A stretch of DNA of 64,000 nt, from assembly GCA_963978905.1 (NCBI GenBank), contig OZ022256.1, forward strand, positions 26,189,426 to 26,253,425, read 5' to 3'. The notes beneath the pieces are model-generated. The model saw nothing but the letters and a program-made list of their open reading frames with translations. It did not search any database and was not told the DNA's origin. Source of the DNA: Trichostrongylus colubriformis (taxonomy: Eukaryota; Nematoda; Chromadorea; Rhabditida; Trichostrongylidae). A program made the position numbers and the translations under genes. This document shows, in pieces, positions 38,201 through 50,200 of the stretch; within the stretch, counting starts at the first letter, position 1, and every line of letters starts with the position of its first letter.

Positions 38201-41200
38201 GCTGGCGCAGAAAAGTACACATGATGAGGCCTAGTGACGAGGATCCTCCAAGTGTGCCCTTCGATGCCAGGAATTCGCGTTACGCAGCACCCGACGTTTA
38301 CGCGCGAGATAGTTACTTGTAATTGCATAAGAAGAGCTGCGACAGTGTACTACGTCTATTTTTATTCTTTTTGGTGATAAGTGTTTGTAAAGAAATCAGT
38401 TGAGCTATCGCTCATTGCTGCGGTAGGGAATTATGCGATATGAACTTTCTCGTTATCAGAGGTTTGTCAAAATCGGCTGTTTCCACATCACGTGATTCTA
38501 TCGTATCATTTGTGCAGTACTGTGCGATAGCTCAGTAGATGATATACAACACAGAAAATGGAATGAATGCATGAAAACGCTATCATTAATCAACGCTAAC
38601 TGAACCTTCAAGATCTGCCCAATGCAATGAAACCAAGTTGGAAACAAATTCAATTCGGCGGCAAAAAATGAATGAGAATAACCGAGTCCAGCCGTCTCGC
38701 GCCGAAGTCGCGTGGCGTACACCGTAACGCGAAGCCTAACATAATTGTACATACCAAGGTCCCTTCCGAGCAACCAAAATCCACAGCTCTGACACATAGC
38801 TTCTCCAATGTTCATATTCGCCCTGATCACACAGGCAGACTATCGTGGTGTCCACCGTCCTCAGCTACTGGACAGATATCCTTCCCACCCTGGGAATTGT
38901 CGCACAATTCACGTCTCAGAATCCATGGGTCACTGTGGAAGCTTCCCGATCGGCCGTGTCGTATAACATGATGCGAAGCTGGTCAGCACTCCTGTGCAAA
39001 GCGATGAGAGAAGAATATTCGACACTTACTTGTAATCCTTTTGCTGCCAATGGCTAGGGCTTTCAACATCACTGGTGCGTATGGCTTTTAACCATTTCAC
39101 TTGTCGTGCCCCAACCACACCTGAAAGTCAGCTGCAGAGTAACACTTCTACCAGAAATAGCATCCCTTCACTTTATGAGTAACGAAGGAATGATGCGAAA
39201 TTTTACATTTAAATTTTATTGGTAGTCATAGACCGCGCCCTGACGTCTCGCCATTTTATGTGCCATTTTTTTGTGTGAATCAAAGAACGACACGGATTTT
39301 TTTAGTAATGAAAGCTGGGCCATGAGAATAGTATAAGAAGAGAACAGCAGACAAACAAGTTCCTGTCATGTTTATCATATGTTCGCAAAAGCAGAAGGAA
39401 GGATGGTAAAAGCAGCAGGAGGATGGTAACAGTGAAGGTATCTAAAGGATGTTCCGTCTGTGGAGTTCCTGGCATTCAGATTTAGCGTTTGTACCATTAT
39501 GGGATCCAAGGAACGAGAAAGAAGGGAGGCCAAGCCATTTGGACTGGGTCAGCACAGACCAGGCCATTCGTCCACAGCCAATCCACAAAAAAATCAGCAA
39601 GGGATTCGTAGCGCTCAATTCGCACGGCGCGCTGCCCTAGGTCAAGTGTTCTGGCTCACATCTGAAAAAGAAGAGTCAAACCCTAGGCCAGGGGACGCGA
39701 GAGAAGGAAGAGCACCAAAGTGCAGACTGATCCTCGGTAAACTTCTAACAATGAGAACATTCGAGAAGTAGGTACACTTCTACCCTCCTAAGTGGGAAGA
39801 GGGGTTGAAAAGTAGAAATTGTTTAACGACAAGGATAGGGCAGTACCTCGTAGCCGTGAACCTTACGAGAAAATGGTTGCTTCGATGAGGCCATTTCTTT
39901 ACACCCTGGACTGTGGCTCCTCTAAACAACCGTGTTATGCTACCTCACAGCACTTGGCAGTGAGGAATCGAATGATGAGCAGTAGCCACCCACATTGTCT
40001 TCCAGTGACAGTGAGCGTGCTGGCAGTCTGCGAACACAATAAAAATCCCGAAATGATAACTTCGGGCCATATTCAGCACGAAGCTGATTCTGCCTCTTGT
40101 ATGCAGAAAATGTCTGCGGTCATTTCAACGGTATTCTGTAGATCATATACACGGAAGTCACACCGTTATTCAAAAGTTTCCAGCTCTTCTTTCGTGCAGA
40201 CATATAGAGTAAAATGTTCTTCCCCTCACGATAAGTTTGTTTTACTATGCTTCCTTTCCAGTAAGAAAACACTCATTTCACGTACCAGCGCTGTCGACTG
40301 TAAGCGAATGACGTACGAAGTGGGGATACTAATCGTATTTTTCTGGCGTACAGGTTTGTTATGGTGAAATATTCATCAACCCTGACGTTTCGACTGTCTG
40401 ATCGTTTTCAAGATCCTCAAAGCATACCACAACTTCTTGAGTCCACTTATCCTGCACACATAGCTCGTGATTCGTTGTAACTCAACCAAAAAGGTGTGAT
40501 CGAGGAAGTGTTGTTGTGTAGGATGAAAAGATTCAAGAAAATGTGAAATGCTTTCAGGTCGAAAATGAGGAGGTCATCGAAACGTGAGGCTCAATAAATA
40601 TTTCACAAACATGCCTAGCAGAAAAGCAAACACGATCTTATAGATGAGAGGATGTCCAGGTTTCAAGAAAGCGAGAAAGAGCTTTAGGGTGACCGCAATG
40701 TTACTGAGCCAACCATCGCCGGCCGTCGTGATGCGCGGACAGTAACATCGCTCAAACATGCATGCGTCGGTACTTTGTTCCTTCCTCGGCCCTGACTATG
40801 AACCTCTGACTTCTGATATATTACTCAGACTCAATATGGCGCAGTCCCTAATTGCTGAGTTTGATGTCTCTGAATGGCTTTGCGACTAACTCTAATTGTT
40901 CATACGTTTCCCGCTATAGGTCTACTGTGTCTTTTGACCCTTCCATTATGCATTCAGATATCCTCAAAATGAATTGTCCCGAACCACTCAAGTTGCTTTC
41001 GAAGTATTTACCTGGTACGACACATCTCAGAGGGGCTCCGTGATCACGAGGAAGATCTTTTCCATTCATACTGTAAGCAATGATAACTTCAGGACTCATC
41101 GCCTTCTTTAAAGGAATTGAAGCTCCGTAGGATTGGCCTGGAGAAAAGAAGTCGAGCAACGTGACTCCACCTGAACTTTGTTTATTTCACCTGTGGGATC

Positions 41201-44200
41201 GGAATCTGCGCCTTCTAAATGGACATGCTTGATTTTTGGATCGTCTGGATCCACTCCAGCTAATAGCAGTAAATCCTGAAAAAAGAAATTTGGTATCATA
41301 CCCTATATATAAACCAGGAGTTTGGTGTGTTTGTACTGTTGTGTGTCTGTCCACCCTGTGGTTTAATTACCCAAGTTTGAGGTACCCGACACTGGACATA
41401 CCCTTAGAAATAAGCGGGAAAGGTCGGCTCAAGTGTGGGTTGAGTGGGGATGGCAAGAGATGTACAGAGCGCACATGGACTCTATTGGACTCCGCCCTTT
41501 GTGGGCGCGGATGATAAAATGCTCGGTGTTCAAGTGCAAAATTCAATAATTCGTTCCAAAAGAGTACAGACGTCGTGGTAAGGTGGGCCATAATGAATTA
41601 AGGGCATTTGTGCCGCATAAAGGGGACCCGCCCTCAGGGGGCGGGGCATGCTTCAAGTAGGTGGTGCCAGATGTTTATAACTTTCCTCAGGAGCAACCAG
41701 GAGACGGAGAAAATTTTTTCAGAGGTCAGCGATGTCCAAGCGTGTTATAGTAAGTGGAGGCCCGCCTACAATGGGCGGAACGTGCAATCAACAATGTCGC
41801 GCTCGCTCATAAAAATTATAATCTCAGTCCAGAACGTCCTAATGTCCATATGAAAGCTCAAGTTATTTGAAGATGCCAGAGTGACAAAAATAATGCCAAC
41901 TGATCAGGAGGCGGAGCGTCACCACGATATCGATTGAAAATATCGGTTTTTGTGCAGAAGGCTGGAAACGACTCATGGACCATACCACTGAGTTAGTGCC
42001 CTCATAAAAGCTGAAATTCTACAGCATCATGCATCACCGATTGATAATGATTGGAAATATCGGTTTTTGTGCAGAAGGCTGGAAAAAGCTTATGGACCAT
42101 TCTGCTGATTAAGGGCCCTCATAAAAGTTGAAATTCTACAGCATCATGCATCACCGATTGATACTGATTGGAAATATCGGTTTTTGTGCAGAAGGCTGGA
42201 AACCGCTTATGCACCATACTGCTGATTAAGTGCCCTCACGAAAGTTGAAATTCTTGAAGATCATGCATCACCGATCGATATTGATTGGAAATATCGGTTT
42301 TTGTGCAGAGGGCTGGAAACCGCTTATGCACCATACTACTGATTAAGGGCCCTTACTAAAGTTGAAATTCTACATGATCATGCATCTCCGATCGATATTG
42401 ACTGGAAATATCGGTTTTTGTGCAGAAGGCTGGAAACAGCTTGGACCATTCTACTGATTAAGTGCCCTCACGAAAGTTGAAATTCTAGAAGATCATGCAT
42501 CACCGATCGATATTGATTGGAAATATCGGTTTTTGTGCAGAGGGCTGGAAACCGCTTATGCACCATACTACTGATTAAGGGCCCTTACTAAAGTTGAAAT
42601 TCTAGAAGATCATGCATCACCGATCGATATTGATTGGAAATATCGGTTTTTGTGCAGAAGGCTGGAAACAGCTTATGGACCATACCACTGAGTTAGTGCC
42701 CTCACGAAAGTTGAATTTCGACAGCATCATGCATCACCGATCGATATCGATTCAAAACATCGGTTTTTGTGCAGAAGGCTGGAAACAGTTTATGAACCAT
42801 TCTACTGATCAAGTGCCCTCATGAAAGTTGAAATTCTACAAGATCTTGCATCACTGATCGATACCATCATACCCTATAATATAAACCAAGAATTTGGTGT
42901 GTTTTTTTTTGTACGGATGTTTGTTTGACTGCCCGCTCGATTCTCGGTTTTACCAGGAAGACAAGTGGGGAGATCGGATCAAGTTGGGGTTAGGTGAGGC
43001 ATGGTCCAAAATGTTCAGAGTGGGCATGTATTGTGGAACTCCGCCTACAGTGGGCTGGACGTGCGCTGCATTGTCCTCATATCAATGCCAAAATTCTATA
43101 TTCATCTGAATATTGCCCGGATATCGGGAGAATTTGGACCAGGATGAGATCAGAGTACATGAGCAGTTATCATACCCTACATGTAAACCATGAGTTTGGT
43201 GTGTTTTTTTGTACGGATGTTTGTTTGACTGCCCGCTCGATTCTCGGTTTTACCAGGAAGACAAGGGATCAAGTTGGGGTTGAGTGAGGCATGGTCCAAG
43301 ATGTACAGAGTGAACATGTATTGTGGAGCTCCGCCTACAGTGGGCGGGACGTGCGCTGCATTGTCCTCATATCAATGCCAAACTTCTATATTCATCTGAA
43401 AATCGCCCGAATATCAGAAGAAGGTGCATCAAGATGGGTACGTGTAGTAGTTATATAAACCAGGAGTTTGGTGTGGCGGGTTGGGTGAGGTTTAGTCCAA
43501 GATGTACGGAGCGGACATGTTCAATGTGGAACTCCGCCTACAGTGGGCGGGACGTGTGCTGCATTGTCCTCATATCAATGCCACAATTCTATAATCATCC
43601 TAGAATTGCCCGGATATCGGTAGGAGGTGGACCAAGATGAGATCTGGGCAGTTATCATACCCTCTATATAAACCAGGAGTTTGGTGGTGGAGCATGGTCT
43701 TAGATGTACAGAGCGGACATGTTCAATGTGGATCTCCGCCTACAATAGGCGGGATGTGCGCTACATGGCCCTCATATCAATGCCAAGATTTTATCATTTA
43801 TCTTAAAATTGCCCGGATATCGGAAGAAGGTGCATCAAGATGGGTACGTGTAGTAGTTATATAAACCAGGAGTTTGGTGTGGCGGGTTGGGTGAGGCTTA
43901 GTCCAAGATGTACAGAGCGGACATGTTCAATGGGAACTCCGCCTACAGTGGGCGGGACGTGCGCTACATGGCCCTCATGTCAATGCCAAAATTCTATAAT
44001 GCATCTTAAAATTGCCCGGATATCGAAAGAAGGTGGACCAGAATGAGATCCGAGTACATGTAGCAGTTATCATACCCTACATGTAAACCACGAACTTGGT
44101 GTGTTTGTTTGACGGATGTTTGTCTGTTTGTTCGATTCTCGGTTTTACCAGAAAGACAGGTGGGGGAGGTCAGATCAAGTTTAGGTTGGTTGGGGCATGG

Positions 44201-47200
44201 TCCAAGGTGTACGGAGCGCACAAGGGCAACGTAGGACTCCGCCTACTGTGGGCGGCGATTGCGTCGAAGTGGTCAGTCTTTGGGTCAAATGAGGAGTTCG
44301 ATGTGGCTGTCAGTTTGTATGTCTGTCTTTCCGAAATTCAGCACCGTATGAAAAACAAGCGAGGAACTCGGGTCGAGTATGGGTCAGGTAGGGCATGGTA
44401 GAACTTTGCAGAGTGCCCATGGACTATGTGGGACTACGCCCACTGTGAGTGGGATTTGCGGTCAAAATGTTCGGTGTTTGGATGTAGAATTGCGCACTGA
44501 GGGACATCTCACAAAACGCTGCTTATCTAGGCATCTCGGAAGGAATCTTGAGGGGTGAATCTGTACATACGGGCGCATATTTCGCCTAAGCCTCAGTAGA
44601 AAGAGAGGATTCCTTTCTACCTCTTGGCTTAGTTCAGAGTGGAATGCATCCCCCCTCCTTGCGACAGTACCGAAAGCTCTATATATCGTTCCAAAAGGAT
44701 ACGAACGTCGAGAAAACTTGGGTAAAGGCGAATCGAAGGAGTTTCTATCTGTGTAGTTGAGAGGGGCCCGCCTTCAGTAGGCGGAGCGTGCTCCAAGTAG
44801 GCGGTGATCACCACGATCAACTTCATATCTCGGCTACAAAGCAGCCTAGAAATCATAACCTTTCATCATGACCTATATATAAACCAGCAGTTTGGTTTAT
44901 CTGTTATTTTGTTTGTCTGTCCACCCAAAACTCGACATAACCTGAGAAACAGGTGGGAGAAGTAAGGTCAACTTCGGGTTTGGTGGGTAATCCTCCGTCC
45001 TCTTAGGGGGGACATGCGTCATAGTATTCGGTGTTCATGTGGAGAATTTTATAAGTCGTTCCAAAAGAGCCCGGACGTCGACAAAAAGGGAAAGGGGTGA
45101 AGGCGAGTTCATGGTGTTTGTCGCAGGTAAGAGAGACCTCCCTTTAGGGGTGGAGCATGCAAAAGATGAAGTCGTGTTCACCATGAGAAATTATACTTCC
45201 TCTACATAGCGGTCAGGGAGCCGGGTAAAAGCTGAGTATCGTTTAACCGTGAAAAAAATATACCAAATTAGGAGGGTAGACGGAGCCTAAGCTGGGATAT
45301 TTGTTGAAAATATTGGTTTTTGAGCGGAAGGCTGATAACGGCTTATCAACCATAAAAATGTGTGAGTGCCCAAGAAGTTGAAATCCTCTGACCTCAACCT
45401 ATACGTATATAAACCTGAAGATGTTTAGCGAGTCGCACCAATAGGTAAGCGCAAGTGCGGTACTGAAAATTTTATGGAGTCATATTGGCTGACATCGAGT
45501 AATCATCGGTCGCAGTGTAAAGGGCCGAAAAGGGTGTGATATACCCTTCAATGGTTACAATCGTAGAAGTTGAAACTCTGCAGCATCAGGTGCCATCAAC
45601 CGTATTTGTCGATTTTACGGAGGAGTGGACAATGTGATGTACCCCACCAGTGAGAAGACAAGGCTTCCGGAGCATAGAGCGCATAGCATGCAGATCATTA
45701 TATATTGCTACAACGGGCATTTGTGGTGAGAGGTGTAAATGAGCACTTCATCGTCACAAATGTAAAATCTATAGATTTATAGAGAAGTGACTGTCGCCAA
45801 ACACATCGCTTAGCAACTTCTGTCCACCCCATTTTACCCACAGCCCGGTTCTCACAGATGCCCCGTAACGCGATGTAGATCGCGAAGCTCACCTGGTTTT
45901 TTACTAAATTACGATCGGCTAAGTGTTTGCATATGTGTGTGTCTGACCGGTAACACACCCACGCACGACTACACAGAGGATCCTGATTGCTGCAAGCATC
46001 ATGGGGTGGTGAGGAGACATCAATGGTTGGTGATGACACTGATAATGACTGGTCAGGAGTAAGTTGCTGCAAGCTTGTAACGAAAAAAAAAGTGCGCCGT
46101 GGTATAGTGTCTGCGACACCTCTTTCAAAATTAAGGAGACAAATGAGTCGTGAGGAGCAAATCCTCTCTCATTCGCTCCTTCAACCAACTTTTTCGAATA
46201 GCTCGAACGACGGTTTCTGTGGTTACCTGAGGATGTTTAGATCTGCGGTATATCTAACTATTAGGTTGATTCATAATAAATCGGACAAATTGACAAATTT
46301 TAATCATTGTCGTACAACTTTTTAACGACAACTGGGATTCAGCTGAAATATGCTCCATCTTTATCGATGACCTTCTGCCACGGGTTAGGCAGATCATGGA
46401 TGCCCTCGCTCCACGCCGGAGGCTGGAGCTCGATGAAGTTGCCGAGTGCCGTCTTGACGTCGTCGCGAGTTTTGAAGTTAGGCCGTCCAGGTGGCGTTGG
46501 CTGTGGAAGAAAAGGTGGAAATCTGAAGGGGCCAACTGTACGACAGCAGCTCGGCCTTGGTCGATCTTGCAATGTGCGGTCTCGCGTTGTCGTGCTGGAA
46601 GTAGACATGTGACCGTCGCCGTAGCGAACTCTAGGCATTTGCCTTCAATTCTCGTAATTGACGAACGTAGACGTCGGCGGATACTGTCGTACCTTCATCG
46701 AGCAGCTCCCAGTACTCTACGCCGTGTACGCTCCACCAACCGCGGTTTTCGTCTATGATGGAATAGTCGCCTGACGCAAACTTCGAATGCCAAAGTACAC
46801 TGTACTTCTGGCAGGGGCATGCTCCTTGTGAACTTCTTTCAGACGTCTGCCGATATCCGCGGGTTCCTGGCCAGATAGCGATATAAATAGTATGACGTTG
46901 CGGATGTGGTCTCTGGACGGCTTGAAATCGTGCGGCATGGTGGCGGAATAAAACTGCTTTGGAGTGATTATTTGGCGGAACTTTGAATGGCTTTTCACAC
47001 TCATTCCAACGGTACCCCGCGCGTCCATTTTCGTTCACTCGTTGCTGAGTTATGATCTCTAGAAATCATCACTACTATTGTCCGATTTATTATGAATCAA
47101 CCTAATATTTTTGCAATATTTGCGGTTGCTGTGAGTCTTTTCATTAGATTGGATTTATTTCGCATTCTTATTACTTTATTTTTGTACATTTGTATTCCAG

Positions 47201-50200
47201 TGTATTATCATTCTAATGGCTTGATCGATGCTGTAAACAAATTGAAATCTACCCTTTGCGTTCTGCCGTGTAATGCGCGCAGTAGGTCCGCCAGCCAAGC
47301 CGTCTACTGACCTTCTTTCTACTTTTTACTTCAACACTAGATAAACGACATTTCAACATTTCCCATAACAGTAAACTTTAAAGAAAAAACCCATAGGAGA
47401 GAGGTTTGCGTTCGACACTCAAGAAATATGAAATATTTGTTCAATTGAGAACGCTATGCGAGATCGGCCTTATTATGTTGGGATCGATACTTTAAAATGT
47501 CGCCCACTGTGTATCATTACTTTTGTGCCGATATACTATGTAGGCGGCTACTCATTCGCAAGTGCTCTTGGCACATCGCTTGAAACTTGGGGTGCGAGGA
47601 TTGTTTCTCAAGCCATGATTTTGTTAGAGGACGTACAATCAAACGACATATAGTAAATGAAGAAGAGCTTATGAGAGCCTCCAAGGTAAACCATCGCTTA
47701 CCTACAGTAAAACTTCCGCCTTCATAAAATGCTCTGTCGAAAAACAGGGGACGAAATTTTCGCCATGACGGACACGAATAACAAGTTTAAAACAGCTCTG
47801 TCACTTACACGCAAGCGTACGCCAGTCCATTCGGCATTGCTTATAGCTGTTCCGCTCCATTGAAGTCCTTGCGTTTTCTTGTACCTGATAAAAAATAAAT
47901 AAGTGACGACCATGCAATAGACCGTTTGAGGGGTAGTTTTTTGAAGTACAGTAAACCTTTCAAAAATCCATGTTTCAATTTCTTTAAACTAGACTCTACT
48001 AATTGGTTTCAAGTCACAACTCGCGAAGTTGTGAGCGTTTAGGCGCCCGCTGATGGAAGTAGAGGTCAGGTTTACCAGCAGTAGAGAAACGCAAAGAAAA
48101 AGCCCTAAATCCCCTGAAGATTTTTCGGGGGGTCTTCCCACATATTGAAAAATTGACTCGCCAAAAAATTCTAGAGCTTGAATGGGAAGTGCTGCCCCTC
48201 CACCTTATAGCCCTGATCTTGCTCCATCGGACTATCATCTTTTCCTTTCCCTATCTAACGTCATTCAAAGAAAAATTTTCGTTAATGAAGATGACATTGA
48301 CCTTTGATATGTTTATTTTGCCGAAAAAGGTTATCCGGGAGATGAAAGACAATAATACCTATAGATGCGTGTGAACTTGTACTACATTTATATGTACAGA
48401 AGAAACTGCTGGAAAGCAGTTTGGAGAGAAAAAGCACGTTTCTGAAAAACGAAAGTACTTTCCCTACAACTGAGCTCCTTCGCGGGACTACATTACAGGG
48501 TGGCGAATAAACACGTGCGCCACAGAAGGCGTTCAAATTTCATTTTTGCCAACGAATTTTTGATGAAATTTATTTTTTATAAGAACAGGCAACAACATTC
48601 CATAATTACTAAGAATTTTCGAAGTAGCCGCCATCAGCTTTGATACAGGCGTTAATTCGTTTCTTCGTGGAATCGATGGTGCGGCGCAGGTATTTAACGT
48701 CCAGATCGTTCCAAGTTTTGACCAGTTTCTTCCGCAAAGCTGGGAGATTTCCCACACTTCGACTCCTAAGTTGCTCTCCCATAAACCCACACAGAAAAGT
48801 CCAATGGATTCAGGTCTGGGCTGCATGCAGGCCACAAATCTTTCTCAAAAAAAAAAGAACCGTTTGGGTCTCAAGGAAGTGAATCGTTGTTTGAGCTGCA
48901 TGGGCTGGTGCCCAGTCCTGTCGAAAATGAAATTGGCGTGCTTTTGCTTGCAAAAGACTTCTTGTGCCAATTTTTCGCTGGCAATGGTTTTTGATAGCTG
49001 GGCAAAGAAGTTGACGGTGATTCTGCGAGTGTTTAGCAACATCAACGGTAAAAACTTTCTCACCACCAAACCACAATACGCTCGCCATTCGGCGCACTTT
49101 GAAAAATTCCCGTAATCGCTTGCATTTTTCCTTCCAATGTTTCTTCGTTTCATCGTCAAGAACCTGTCGTTCGTTGAACAGACGATAACTTCGAAGTCCC
49201 AGCTCATTCTCCACGATCATTTGAACAGATTTGCGAGAAAAATTGAGCTGCTTTTCCAGCTTGTTCATGACCAAATCATCTTTTCGCTAAATTCTTTTTT
49301 AACAATCCCACGCATCTGTCGAGGTTGATAGTCCGTTTTCTTCCACTTCTGGGTTCGGTTTGGACGTGTCCCTCCTCTTTCCATTGCTTAATAATCTTTT
49401 GGGCGGTCCTTGGAGGAATCCTGAGCCTCGAATAAATTGCCGAGTTCTTCATCCCACTCTCTGTAACTGTGCAACGCGTTACGGCTTGGGCAGGCCTTCG
49501 TCATGACAGCGAAGCAAATTTTTTCCTTGCAAGCCAATGGTAAGAAACAGATGGATACTTCAAACAAAAAAATTATGGGCAAATGCTCTTTACAATAGTT
49601 AAAACGGAGGTAAAAGTTACGCGCACGCAATTTTTCGTCACCCTGTATGTTATTGGTTTGACAGAATACTAGGTTTGTCTGTCAAACCAACAACATACGT
49701 GTAGTTACCGATAGCTGTTCTTTTCACATACCATGATAGAGGCTTTTGAAAATGTCTAGTGCATAACGAGTATTGCCTGCAAACCGCCCGAAAAATTGAA
49801 ATTGTCTATTGAAACCTCACAAACACCACCATTTGGACACACGTATGTCTTAATATTTCTGAAACCTACTCCGGTCATTGTGACCTCAATCCATTCCGGT
49901 ATGAACTAAGCTGAACAAGTTCCCGCCGTTTCGCCTATTGACTACCCCATGCTTTCAGTGGTATACTCAGCCAGTTTTTGGACTATTGATGTATCATTTT
50001 ACTGAAAAATCTGCTCCTTCTTCAACACACGACATCGAGCGAAATTCCTAGAAGAGCACTGTTCTAACTTATATTGGGTCATTCCATGAATAATGTCGTT
50101 CATTTCAAGCAAAAATTATTCTCATAAAAGTACAAGTTTTTGCGGCATCTCATATGTACATCAGTTGAAAGAGATTTTTGTGCTCTATAAAAATTGATGT

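Noticed and set aside
39819..40367. 182-codon plus-strand frame as a gene
   Set aside because: No motif, no consistent splice sites, and it is inside a SUOX intron on the other strand.
40660..40750. Minus-strand [11 protein letters not shown] as a SUOX exon
   Set aside because: Only a few residues fit, with no acceptor and no WQ..DYK block. The real exon was found elsewhere.
41360..41450. Functional SL RNA gene
   Set aside because: Beyond leader and GTA the stem-loops and Sm site of SL RNA are missing.
41895..44530. CRISPR array
   Set aside because: The units repeat over their full length without unique spacers, in a nematode intron.
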